DNA of 64,000 bases from Diospyros lotus (Eukaryota; Streptophyta; Magnoliopsida; Ericales; Ebenaceae). The DNA lies in NCBI RefSeq assembly GCF_014633365.1, contig NC_068349.1, positions 28,844,753 to 28,908,752 on the forward strand. Direction: 5' to 3'. Below are positions 10,307 to 21,138 of this stretch, piece by piece; within the stretch, counting starts at the first letter, position 1; each line of letters begins with the position of its first letter. A program made the position numbers and the translations under genes. The notes beneath the pieces were generated by a model. It had not been told where the DNA came from and did no database searches. It saw nothing but the letters and a program-made list of their open reading frames with translations.

Positions 10307-11108
10307 TTTTTTTTTTAAATTAAAAGACAACTATAATAAGAGAAAAGTAGAAAATATAAATCTTACAAAATGAATGAGAATACCTTATCGAAGAACAACA
10401 CGAAGGAGAGGAGACTGAGCTTGCTTGTAGAAGTGTGGCTTACCTCATACAGATATGGAGTCTCTTATAGAGCAATGGGTATCACTATTTTACACTCGGC
10501 TCGAGGCACGCCATAATTGTAGGGTCAGGCGCCTTTCTTTTTTCAACGCTTGGTGCCTTCTTTTTCAACATTTGGCAGTGTGCCTCTTCCTTTATAGGAC
10601 AGTGTGATTGCACTGCCCGAGAAAAATGGCTACCACCAGCGCCAATTCTGTCTCTCTCAATTCAATTTTTTTTTGTTTTTATATATATATATATTTTGGG
10701 TTAATTAATTTTTTTTTTAGGTGCCTAATAAAATCATATATACCACACAAAGCAATATTATCGAGTCAAACATTTACACAACAGATCAATTTCAAACACC
10801 AATAAATTTCTAAGCACACCTTACCCCCCAACTTGAATTGCGCATTATCCTCAATCGGCAATAAAAGAATAGAAGATGGGCATACCTGGCAGGTCTTCAA
10901 TGCATGAATTAGTATGCAAATATTTTATTCAGACTGCACACAGAGAAACACTATTTGAGTCAAAGTTAATTAAGTAATACAAAAAGGAACAATAAACATA
11001 TATTATATATATATTATTTTTATATCCGAATTCCAAAGACATCCATTTAACCTAAATGGAAAGGTGGTCTTTTAATGTCAGATTCCCAGACAAATGTGTT
11101 CCTAAAGG
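10307..11108 (-). promoter_or_regulatory. Leader between integrase and the 3' ORFs, with possible splice sites and TATA
   Basis: No ORF. On the minus strand there is a TATAAAGG at 10589-10596, GAGGTAAGCC and AAGGTATTC donor-like sites near 10442 and 10384, and an acceptor-like CTTATTATAG ending at 10331, 25 bp before the first ATG of the unknown ORF. These would suit either a spliced subgenomic RNA or an internal promoter for the two 3' ORFs. This is inference from short motifs only. Confidence 0.3.
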
Positions 11109-12318
11109 TCACTTAACCACTGATGGTGGATCACCCAACTCCACCATCTCGTTATTTCCTTCAACAAGATCTTTCTCAGCTATGCCTAGATATGGTTTCA
11201 GCCTTTGACCATTCACTTTAAAACATTGTCCAGACTCTTTGATTTCAATTTCTATTGCCCCATATTCTGATATGGTCTTGATTATATAGGGTCTTGTCCA
11301 TTTTGATCTCAACTTCCCTGGGAACAAATGAAGCCTTGAGTTGTAGAGAAGCACCTGCTGACCAACATGAAAATTTTTTCTGTTGATGTGTTGGTCATGC
11401 AACTTTTTCATATGCAACTTAGATAATTTGGCATTTTCAAATGCCTCATCCCTAAGTTCTTCAAGTTCATTAAGTTGCAATTTCCTATTGAGGCTCACTT
11501 CTGTTGATTCCTCATTAATCTTCCTAATGGCCCAGTAGGCTTTGTGCTCTATTTCAACTGGCAGATGACATGGCTTCCCATATACCAACCTATAGGGAGA
11601 CATGCCTAGAATGGTCTTGTATGCAGTTCTATAGGCCCAAAGTGCATCAATCAACCTCAAGGACCAATCCTTGTGGTTAGAATTGACTGTTTTCTCTAAA
11701 ATCCTTTTTATCTCCCTATTGGCCAATTCAGCTTGGCCATTGGTTTGAGGTGATATGGGGTTGCAACCTTGTGGACTACTCCATATTTTCTCATTAATTC
11801 AGCCACTGGTTTGTTGCAGAAATGAGAACCTCCATCACTTATGATGGCCCTAGGCATTCCAAACCTACTAAAAATATTTTCTTTCAAAAACTTCATTACA
11901 ACCTGATGATCGTTTGTTCTTGTTGGGATTGCTTCTACCCACTTGGACACATAGTCAACAGCTAACAAGATGTACTCGTGTCCACCTGAATTAACAAATG
12001 GTCCCATGAAGTCTATTCCCCAACAATCAAAAATTTCTAACACCTGAATGGGTTGCAAGGGCATCATATTCCTCTTGGTTAGGTTTCCTAGCCTTTGGCA
12101 TCTATCACATGAGCTACAGAACTGATGCACATCTCTAAACATGGTAGGCCAAAAGAATCCACTTTGTAAGATCTTAGCCAATGTTTTTCTTGTGGAGAAA
12201 TGACCTCCACAAGCAAGAGTATGACAAAAATTCAAAACACTCTGTTGCTCATGCTCGGGGATGCACCTTCTTAAAATTTGGTCAGCACAATAATTGTACA
12301 AGTAAGGGTCATCCTAGA
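11109..12318 (-). pseudogene. Integrase of the Athila-like element, frameshifted
   Basis: Two overlapping frames encode one integrase, which inserts element DNA into the genome. The N-terminal zinc-binding part is present (H...H then CSSCDRC), followed by the catalytic core with GIDFMGPF and the ISDGGSHF region, and a C-terminal part ending [10 protein letters not shown], as in Athila-type integrases. The frame breaks by one base at about 11730-11770, just at the conserved segment before the catalytic Glu, so the core is split between 11708-12301 and 11109-11726. Upstream, a TAG replaces an expected Trp codon near 12313. No functional product is expected. Confidence 0.9.
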
Positions 12319-12350
12319 AATAAGTCCTAACTTTCCTAAAGAATTTTTGT

Positions 12351-14791
12351 TTATCTAGCTTGGTCCAATGATTTGGAATTAGACCTGGTGGCTAGATAGC
12401 TGCCCAGATCTGCGTACCATGGTGTAACAGAGGTTGAGGTATCATTGATAAGGAAGAGTTGTTCATCTGGAAAGGTGTCCCTGATTGGTTCTTTGTCTAG
12501 ATTAAGGTCTTGGCATGGAAGTCTAGACAAATGGTCTGCCACCACATTTTCTACTCCCTTTTTATCTTTGATTTCTATGTTGAATTCTTGGAGTAACAAA
12601 ATCCACCTAATAAGATGTGGTTTGGCATCTTGTTTGGTGAGCAAGTATTTCAAAGCAGCATGGTCAGTGAAAACAATGACCAATGACCCCACCAGATATG
12701 ATCTGAACTTCTCTAATGCAAAAACTATTGCCAATAGTTCCTTTTCAGTTGTTGTGTAATTTTTTTGGGCTTCATTGAGGGTTTTACTGGCATAGTAGAT
12801 GACATAAGGTTTTTTATCTTTTCTTTGCCCTAGGACTGCTCCTACAGCATAATCACTTACATCACACATGAGTTCAAAGGGCAATGACCAATCTGGTGGT
12901 TGAATAATGGGGGCTGAGATGAGAGCATTTCTTAACCTCTCAAAAGAGGTTTGACAAGATGATGTCCACTCAAATGGGACATTCTGGGAGAGCAAATTAC
13001 ATAGAGGCCGGGCTATGCTGCTAAAAGATGCTATGAATCTCCTATAAAACCTAGCATGCCCCAGGAAAGACCTGATATCCTTAACACTCTTAGGGACTGG
13101 TAGTTTTTGGATGGCTTTTACTTTGGCTTTGTCCACCTCCATTCCCTTAGTAGAGACAATATGCCCTAGGACTATACCTTGTTTGACCATGAAATGACAT
13201 TTTTCCAGTTAAGTACAAGGTGGGTTTCTTCACAACGAGCTAGAACTCTCTCTAAATTCTCTAAACATGCCTCAAAACTATCTCCATAGATAGAGAAATC
13301 ATCCATAAAAACCTCCACAATGTGTTCTGTCATCTCACTAAAAATACTCATCACACACCTTTGGAAGGTGGCAGGGGCATTGCATAGTCCAAAAGGCATA
13401 CGTCTATAGGCAAATGTCCCAAATGGACATGTGAAAGTGGTCTTTTCCTGGTCCTCTAGGGCAATGTCAATCTGGTTATATCCTGAATAACCATCAAGGA
13501 AACAATAGAATGTTTTCCCAGCTATTCTTTCAAGGACTTGGTCCAAGAATGGCAATGGAAAATGGTCTTTTCTAGTCATTTCATTGAGTTTTCTATAATC
13601 GATGCACACTCTCCATCCAATTTGGATACGAGTAGGGATCAACTCATTCTTTTCATTTCTCACCACTGTGACTCCAGACCTTTTTGGGACCACTTGAGTG
13701 GGGCTGACCCACTTTGAATCAGAGATGGGGTATATAATACTCGCATCTAGCAACTTTAGCACTTCTTTCCTAACCACCTCTTTCATGTTAGGATTGAGTC
13801 TTCTCTGCATTTTCCTAACAGGTTTAGCATCCTCCTCTAGAAATATCCTATGAGTGCAAGTCAAAGGGCTAATTCCATGCAAGTCTGAGATGGTCCAACC
13901 TAAGGCTTTTTTATGAGCTCTCAGAATGTTTATCAGTTGAATTTCCTGTTGGGATGTCAAACTTGAAGAGATGACTACGGGGAGTGTGTTCTCATCACCT
14001 AGAAATGCATATTTTAACTCACTTGGCAAAGGTTTCATTTCAGGTGTGGGTAAGGTATTATCAGATTGTGACTCCTCATTGTTCAGAGAACCCAATGGTT
14101 CTAATTTGGGAATCCATTGAGCCACAGGCATTGCTTCTTGCTCCCTAGTGTTCTCCAATTCTTTTAACTCTCTCTCTTCTTGATCTTCTTCCATAGATTT
14201 GTTCAAAAATTCTTTTGCAAAATAGTCCTCAGCTAATGTTTGAACCAAATCTACTTCCTCCACCTCATTCTTAGCTATGTGTTGTTTGGAAACTCTAAAG
14301 GTATTCATCTCTACAGTCATGTTTCCAAATGATAACTTAAGTATTCCATTCCTACAATTAATTATGGCATTTGAAGTTGCTAGGAATGGTCTACCAAGAA
14401 TGACTGGAACAAGGGGTTGAGGGCCTTGATGGGGTTGTGTGTCCAAGACTATAAAATCAACAGGGAAGTAAAATTTGTCCACCTGCACCAATACATCCTC
14501 CACTTTCCCCCTAGGGACTTTGATTGACCTGTCAGCAAGCTGTAGGGTAACTCTTGTTAGCTTGAGTTCTCCTAAGCCCAGTTGCTGATATACACTATAA
14601 GGAAGCAAGTTGACACTTGCTCTTAGATTTAAGAGTGCTTGGTCCACCCTCTGGCTTCCAATTATGCAAGAAATGGTTGGGCTACCAGGGTCTTTGTACT
14701 TAGGAGGTGTTTTAAGTTGCAGGATGGAACTCACCTGTTCAGTTAAGAATGCTTTCTCATGGATGTTGATCTTTCTTTTAACAGTACACAA
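12351..14791 (-). pseudogene. Protease - reverse transcriptase - RNase H of the Athila-like element, frameshifted
   Basis: The first frame (13172-14791) holds the aspartic protease and the reverse transcriptase. The protease active site normally reads D-[LS]-G-A; here it is N-L-R-A (codons 14618-14629), so both the catalytic Asp and the Gly are lost. RT motifs are intact: VCIDYRKLNEMT, CFLDGYSGYNQI, FGLCNAPATFQR and FMDDF (13295-13309). A one-base loss near 13180 then moves the reading to 12351-13190, which carries the RT thumb and RNase H ([42 protein letters not shown]). The order PR-RT-RH-INT is Ty3/gypsy. The copy cannot make an active polyprotein. Confidence 0.92.
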
Positions 14792-14855
14792 GTCTTTAAG
14801 AATTTTGCATAAGATGGTGTCTGTTTGATTGCATCAAGGAGAGGAATGTTAATCC

Positions 14856-16664
14856 TCACCTGCTTGAACACTTCATAAATATCAGCGTTTTGTTTTTCCC
14901 TCTTTGTTTGAGTAAGTCTTTGAGGGAATGGTGGTGCAGGGTTGCTCTTGAATTCTTCCACCTTATTTTTTTCTTTAGCTTCATTTTTTTTGTTTTCAAG
15001 TTTTCCTCTTTTTTTATATTTTCATTTTGTTCTTCTTCTTGTGCATTAGGTTGGCTTGTCCTAGGATCATCTGGTTTGTCAATTATTTTGCCATTCCTAA
15101 GGACAGTAACTGCTTGCACCTGCTCATGATTATTGTTCCCACTATTTGATGATTTCACTTGATTTGTTTGCCTCACGGGGTTGGGATTTGGTTGAGAAGG
15201 GAATTTCCCAGGTTCTCTCACAGTCAAAGTTTGAGTTAGCTTGGTTAGCTGACTCCTCATATCCTCAATTGCCCTATTTGTTTGCTCTTGGAATTTCTCT
15301 ACCTGAGCATTGTTCCCCATCTTCCCTTGCATAAATCGTTGTAGAGTATACTCTAGGGATCTCTTATGCGGTGGCTGATATGAGCCAGATGGTCCTTGGT
15401 TAGGCTGGTAGGGCTGTGGCTGAGGTTGTGGCTGTGGTTTTGAGGGAAATGGTTGGTGTGGCTAAGGTGCTGAGTTATTTCTCCAAGAGAAATTTGGGTG
15501 GTTCCTAGAATTTGGATGGTAGGTGTTTGAGTTTGGGTTGTACCCTTGATAATTTCCACCCCGGTTCTGGTTTTGGTATATCTTACCCTCTGTTTACCTT
15601 GGTTGTAAGTTTGAAGTTTGGCTATACAACACTTCTTTGAAAGCAGGGAGAGTTGGACACTCCTCTGTTCTATGGCTATTGGCTTCACACACTACACAAT
15701 GCACCTCTACCTCATTGACAGCCTTCATTTTTTTCATCTCCAATTCTTCCATTTTCTTTGTCAACAGAGCTAATCTAGCACTGATGTCATCAGTTTCATT
15801 TAATTGGAGTTTTCCATTTGGTTGTGGATTGTATTGGTCTCTCAAATCTCCCATGGTTAATAGCCCAACTTCCCAATTTCTAGAGTTTTCAGCTACATGG
15901 TCAAAGTATGCAACAGCCTCTTCAGGAGTTTTTTCATAAAAATCACCATTACACATGGTGGACACCAGCATTTTCAAATTAGGAGTTAAGGCATTAAAGA
16001 AGAAACTAACTACCCGCCATTGATCAAAGGCATGGTGTGGGCAAGAATGCAAGAGGTCCTTGAAATGTTCCCAAGTTTGAGCAAATGTTTCATTTGGTTT
16101 ACAGACGAAATTCGTCATTTGCCTTTGGAGTGATGCTGTTCTATTAGCTAGGAAGTATTTTTTTAGAAATTTTGTTTGCATCTCCCTCCAAGTTCCTATT
16201 GATCTAGGCTCTAGAGTCCCTAACCACATTTTTGCTTTATCCTTGAGTGAGAATGGGAAGAGCTTTAGTCTAACAGTGTCCTCATGTATATTTTGATCCC
16301 CATAGGTACCACATACCTCTTCAAAATCCCTCATGTGTGTATATGGATTTTCAGAATCCATACCATGAAATGTGGGGAGCATTTGTATGGTACCTGGTTT
16401 AAGGACAAATCGATGATGGTTTATTGGTAGGATTATGCAAGAGGGAGTGGTTTGCCTTGGAGGGTGCAAATAATCCATGAGGGGTTTAATCTCATCACCA
16501 TCCAAGGGATCATGTTCTCCATGATCACTCCCGTGAGTAGATAGGTTTTCATTTTGTTGAGACATTATGGATTGTAAAAGTGATATTTCAGTCTCTGATA
16601 AAGAATCTATAGAATGGTTTGACTCAGTTTGATGGCTTAAGATTCTACCAGATCTAAGTCTCAT
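14856..16664 (-). pseudogene. Gag of the Athila-like element, interrupted
   Basis: Starts with an ATG at 16664. The capsid part is well preserved to about 15750 (LPTFHGMDSENPYTHMRDF, LFPFSLKDKAKMWLGTL). A CCHC-like knuckle, CVVCEANSHRTEEC, follows near 15700. An in-frame TAA at 15594-15596 and a TAG about 125 bp further break the frame just around the Athila-type motif TYHPNSRNHPNFSW. The C-terminal part (REPGKFPSQPNPNP, VTVLRNGKI) continues at 14856-15332, and another frameshift near 14950 leads toward pol. Gag would form the virus-like particle; this copy cannot. Confidence 0.9.
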
Positions 16665-16751
16665 ACAATTTGAATAATATGCAAACAGTTAAGAAAAAAC
16701 AATATTAAGAACAAAGTTACCCATGGAGTGAATTTTTTCTTCTGTTGCACC

Positions 16752-16769
16752 TCCCCAGCAACGGCGCCA
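16752..16769 (-). promoter_or_regulatory. Primer-binding site (tRNA-Asp type)
   Basis: Minus-strand TGGCGCCGTTGCTGGGGA, a few bases inside the 5' LTR. It differs by one base from the tRNA-Asp-complementary PBS typical of Athila/Tat elements. It fixes the direction of the element. Confidence 0.9.
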
Positions 16770-16774
16770 AAATT

Positions 16775-18319
16775 TGGCTGCACTCCTCACCCTACAATTT
16801 AGATAGCCTTAATCAGTTTGGATGTTCAGTGTTGAAATGGTGAGGAGGTTTAAACTCACCAGTGTGTGAGTGTAGTTGTAGCACAAATATAAATTCCGGA
16901 CAAGTCCGGGTCGATTCACTGGGAGGTTTATTTAACAAAATAATTGTTCATTCGGGTTGATTTATCCAAAGAGAGCTAAGTTTTCTTGATTGTGAAAAGG
17001 TTTTTTTGAAATATTAAAAAGGTCTTGGGTTGAGGCGAGTTCAAAACCAATGCCTAATAAATCTCTTATAGCAATTTAAACAGCAACATTAATCTGAAAT
17101 AAACAGAGGATCGTTTGGTAGTTATAATTCAAGATACGAATGATTCTTAGCTAAGCAACCCTCATACATGATATGAGGGTTCTAGGTTAAGATGTCACTG
17201 TAAATTGTATTATACTACAGACTATGATTTGATCGTCTGAGCTTGGGTATATCTCATCTTCAATTTTAGCAACTCTCATACATGGCATGAGAGTTCTAAG
17301 TTAGGATGATGACCCAATCCAAACTCACAAAACCATTTACACACTCAACTCGAGTTTAACTAAGATAAATCTTGCATTCATCGAGGTTTGGCTTATCTTG
17401 AGATTCAAGAACATTGGACATTGTCCTCGCCTTAACCCAAGATTAGATTTAGCTACTCATTTCCATTTAAAAATTAATTGATAGGAATTTAAATGACAGA
17501 ATTTAATTGACAGGAATTAAAATAGCAGAAACTAACCGGCCATTTAGGCGGTGGATAATTTAAAAGACAAGAATTAAAATTGCGGAAATTTAAAGGCAGA
17601 AATTAACCTGCCATTTAGGTGGTGGATAATAAAGTAACAATAAATGAGATAAGAATTTAAAAGAAGAAAGAAAGGAAGTAAGAGAAAACAAAAGAGAGAA
17701 TAAAAGCAATTTTCTAAGAGAAACTCTAAGAACAAAACTAAACTTTGATTCAAGTAATAACCACCACCTCACAAATGCACCAAAGTGAGCTATTTATAGC
17801 TCACAAGATGCAATACAAGCCACACAATTATTCAACAAATCATTCACCTAACTAGTGGAAGAAAATTAGGTAAAAGACAAAAATTACAAAAGACTTTGTG
17901 TGGTTGACTTCTCATAAGAATACAAAAGACTTTAGGTGGTGGACTTCTCATAAGAATACAAAAGACTTTAGGTGATAAATCAATTATAAAAATTCAAAAC
18001 AAAGAAAAGTCTTCTACAAATTGGGCTTTGTTGGGCCTTTGATTGGTCTTGGGCCTTTCTTATGTTGGATTCTATTTGATAGTTGGGTCAAGTGCACTTG
18101 AAACATCCTCTAGACTCCATAGTTGGCCCCTTGAATTTGAGCAACAATAATGGGTAATCTAATGTCTTCAATTATGCCCCTAATTAATTGTAGAAGTCAA
18201 CTTCCTTGCTTCATCCTGAAATAATATGTAATACGAATAATTATTTATTTTAAGCATAATTATAAAGTCAAAATGGGGATATAATTCATTAAGATTTAGG
18301 AAATATTAACCCCTCATCA
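16775..18319 (-). repeat. 5' LTR of the Athila-like element
   Basis: 1545 bp, collinear with 5581-7125 with no net length change. It carries the element's promoter in principle. In element sense a TATAAATAGCTC lies at about 17791-17802, a plausible TATA box. Confidence 0.92.
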
Positions 18320-18558
18320 TGCGGGGCTTGGGGTCTAGATGTGTACAAAGCAGTTCTAGTTAGAAGATCCTTGGGGAGGGGCGAATGCTGGCAATGTTGT
18401 CCTATAGTTGTTTTTTTTTTTTTTTTTTTTGTGGGCCATGTACTACTTCTTTTGAGTTGTTATGGGTGTATGGCCCAACTGAACGTTGTGTAATTTTATG
18501 TATGTAACCTTGTTCTTGGACAAGAGATTGATGTGGTGTTTCCTTTTCTGACTCCAGT

Positions 18559-20309
18559 TGTAACGACCCAAATCTTTGGAAAAATAATATAGTAAATAAT
18601 ATATGTATTTAAGGTGATCTATGTCCTTGAAGAACTAATGGAAAAATGTTAAATTTATTATCTTTGTGAATGAAGAGAATAATTGAGAGTTAGTGGAATT
18701 TATTGGGTTTAAATGTAAGTTAGAAAATGGGCATTTATTTAGTATAAAATTAAATGTGCTGCTAAGCCAGGTGGTTGAATGTGTAAGAATTTTGTGTTTT
18801 TTTTTTTAATTAAATAGGAATGAAATGGTTAAATGATCAAAATGGGTTTAATGAGGGTATTAGGAATAAGAAAAGGTAAAAGACAAATGTGAGATTTAAA
18901 GGTTGTGGATGTGATCCTTTATTCCAATTTAGTTTTGGATTTCAAATATCATTTCAAATTAGTTTTGGATTTCAAATCTCATTCCAATTTAGTTTTGGAT
19001 TTTAAATCTCATTCCAAATTAGTTTTGGATTTCAAATCTCATTCTAATTTAGTTTTGGATTTCAAGTCTCATTCCAATTTAGTTTTGGATGGGATTTCAA
19101 GTCCATGGCTATATATATCCTTTTACCTTTCATTTTCTCCTGCAATTCCTTCTTCAATTCTTTTTCCTTCTTCTTATTGGATTGGAGCTACAAGTTGGGG
19201 TAGATTTTTCCAGCATTTGGGCAAGCTCTTCTATTTGGTTGTTCTTCATAAAGGCAATTTCTTCTTTTTTTCTTGCAAGTTATTTCATGTTCCTTCTATC
19301 TTAAAAGCTTTTAAATACTCCATTGAACGATGCCTTGATTTCTTGAGTTTGGGTTAAGTAAAACCTTGGTTATGGAAGGGTTGACTTGCAAATGGCTTAT
19401 GTGGTCATTCTGGTAACTATTTCATGGTTCTCATTTATATCTATTGAATCTCAAATAGGGTTTTATATTATCCTATCTTCCTTTGGGGAATGATGCTTTA
19501 TTTGGTAGGATTGAGGACATGCAAGGGGTTGATGTTTCCTTGCATGGGTTTTGCTCTCTTGGAAATGTTGTTACGAGTAGTTGCGTGTGAGTTATACATG
19601 AGAAGTCTCTGCAAATATATGTGGTTGTGATGATGCATGGAGCATGTGCATGAAAAGGGTTTTAAAATGTCTAAAGGTTTCATGATGCGCGTGATGGATG
19701 GGGTTTGCAGTATATATCCATAGAGAGAGCTTCAGTTAGAGAAGGACTTTGGTCCCATGGTTATGGTTTAAAAGATTGCATATGAGCATGAATGCATGTT
19801 TCATCTTGTTATCATTTAGAGTGATCTAAAAAGTTGTGGCATGAGTGCTTTAAATGTCATTCATGATTCTTATTGTTTCTCAATACCCTTAATTCTCATG
19901 CTTAGTTTCTTTTAATTATACTTGCTGGGCGAGTCAAGTGAAGTTTAAGCCATGAGCTAGAAGTGTGTACAAAGCTGTCTCAATTGGAAGGTCATTGGGT
20001 GTGTTTTGTGATGAAATATACTAGGTTATATTTTTTAAGGCCTAGGTTGTACGCCTATCAAGTTTTGGTAGGTAAGTTGATCCTAATATATATATGACTA
20101 TGAGTGTTGATGTATGAATATGGCTTTTGTTGTTATTAGCAAGGAATATGCTTGATGCTTCTATTTAAGTCTTGCATATGTGACATCCTTATTGATGCTC
20201 CCTCTTAGATTCCTCGGTTGTGGGGTCTCCAATGATGGGGACGTTATAAATATCAGAGCTTGTCTAAAAGAGAAATTGAGCGAATTTTAGGGGCATTACA
20301 CTAGTGGGT
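18559..20309 (+). mobile_element. Chromovirus-like LTR B nested in LTR A
   Basis: It starts TGTAACGACCC and ends TTAGGGGCATTACA. The flanking 5-mers are CCAGT (18554-18558) and CTAGT (20310-20314), a TSD with one transition. Its body resembles LTR A (GTGTACAAAGC, ATTCCTCGGTTGTGGGG). A decayed PBS-like ATATCAGAGCTTG at 20249-20261 raises the alternative that the LTR proper ends near 20248 and a scrap of internal DNA follows. Confidence 0.6.
18921..19104. repeat. 30-bp tandem repeat, about six copies
   Basis: Unit close to TTAGTTTTGGATTTCAAATC + TCATTCCAAA, repeated about six times inside LTR B. The 30-bp unit keeps one frame open (residue pattern LVLDFKSHSN repeated), which creates an apparent 150-aa ORF at 18905-19357. 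I consider that ORF a by-product of the repeat. Confidence 0.9.
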
Positions 20310-20380
20310 ACCTTTCTTTCTGACACTTCCCCCTTGGTTTCCTCGGCTGGGGTTATCAAGGGCGAGGTCATCATAGGAAT

Positions 20381-21093
20381 AGAATCTAGATGAGGTTGGA
20401 GGTACTAGAGGTACCTTTGGGGTCAAAGTGCCCCGATGAATGTCCTTAGGGTGGGTCCGAAGAGCTTTCAGAGCCATCGAGTGACTTGGGGCCAGAAGCT
20501 TATAGGTGAGACTCGAGCCTTGACATGTAAAGGGTTGATTATATATGTGTGCGGCTTCTTGGAAGGGTAATCTGTAAATATCTATAAAGGAAATACTCGT
20601 GGCACAAAACGAGGTGCAACACAGAAGCGTGTGGGTGCATCAAGCCGTGGTATGGCACAAGCATGGGGCGTATATAGGTGCAGTTGGTGCCTGGGAGGGG
20701 CTACGTGAGGGGTGTATAAGCGTAGATGAGAGCGATTGGGGCTGCGCATAAGCATGTTAAGGCGTGGTTGTGGCTGCGTATGCGCATGAAAGGCTATGCA
20801 TAGTCGTGCATGGCTGCATGTGGCGCTAGCTAGAGCGACATGGCTAGGTAACGGGGCAGTCTTTGGGGCCAAGGTACCGAATCACCCCGATAGGTTTTTG
20901 GGTCAAATCTCAGGTTGACCCAGATGAGTCTTTAGGGATAGATAGGTCTTCAGGGTTGGAAGGCACTGATGGGTCCTGGGTCTTCAGGGCCGAAAGGCAT
21001 TGATGGGTCTTGGGTCTTCAGGGCCGGAAGGCTGGGAGGCATCGAGGCCATGCATGGCCATGAAGGGCCACACATGGCCAAGGCTTGCACTAG
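20381..21093. repeat. GC-richer repeat region with short tandem units
   Basis: Host sequence into which LTRs A and D inserted. From about 20940 to 21040 a ~34-bp unit built on GGCATTGATGGGTCTTGGGT + CTTCAGGGCCG repeats about three times. Further left, GTGCAT/TGGC-rich motifs recur. No gene was recognised. Confidence 0.5.
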
Positions 21094-21138
21094 GTGGCTG
21101 TGACGACCCAAATTTTCCTTAACTTCTATTTATAACCA

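Larger units (their letters stand above)
5581..18319 (-). mobile_element. Athila-like Ty3/gypsy retrotransposon carrying LOG-like and unknown ORFs
   Basis: A complete 12,739-bp element on the minus strand. Order 5'->3': LTR (18319-16775), PBS, gag, protease, RT, RNase H, integrase, a 144-codon unknown ORF, a 215-codon LOG-like ORF, ~1.8 kb non-coding, polypurine tract, LTR (7125-5581). The LTRs are both 1545 bp and differ at a few dozen scattered positions by eye, so insertion is fairly recent. The PBS resembles the tRNA-Asp PBS used by Athila/Tat elements. Gag ends with a TYHPNSRNHPNFSW motif and RT has CFLDGYSGYNQI; these fit the Athila/Tat branch. Gag and pol are disrupted by frameshifts and stops, so the copy is non-autonomous, while the two 3' ORFs are open. 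Confidence 0.95.
3946..20375 (+). mobile_element. Chromovirus-like solo LTR A, split by two later insertions
   Basis: It starts TGTAACGCCTCG at 3946. The right end, at about 20375, is decayed (GCGAGGTCATCATA where GTTACA is expected). The same 5 bp, GGAAT, sits at 3941-3945 and 20376-20380 and supports these limits. The LTR survives as 3946-5580, 18325-18558 and about 20315-20375, roughly 1.93 kb in total. The gaps are the Athila-like element (5581-18319) and LTR B (18559-20309). Removing the Athila-like element restores a continuous sequence across TGCGG. Its body shares with LTR B the stretch around GTGTACAAAGC and with other chromovirus LTRs here the phrase TTGTGGCTCA...CAGG (5508-5539), which suggests plus orientation. 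Confidence 0.65.

Noticed and set aside
10307..10330. Starting the unknown ORF at 10330
   Set aside because: The codon there is TTG. The first ATG, at 10306, is a normal plant start.
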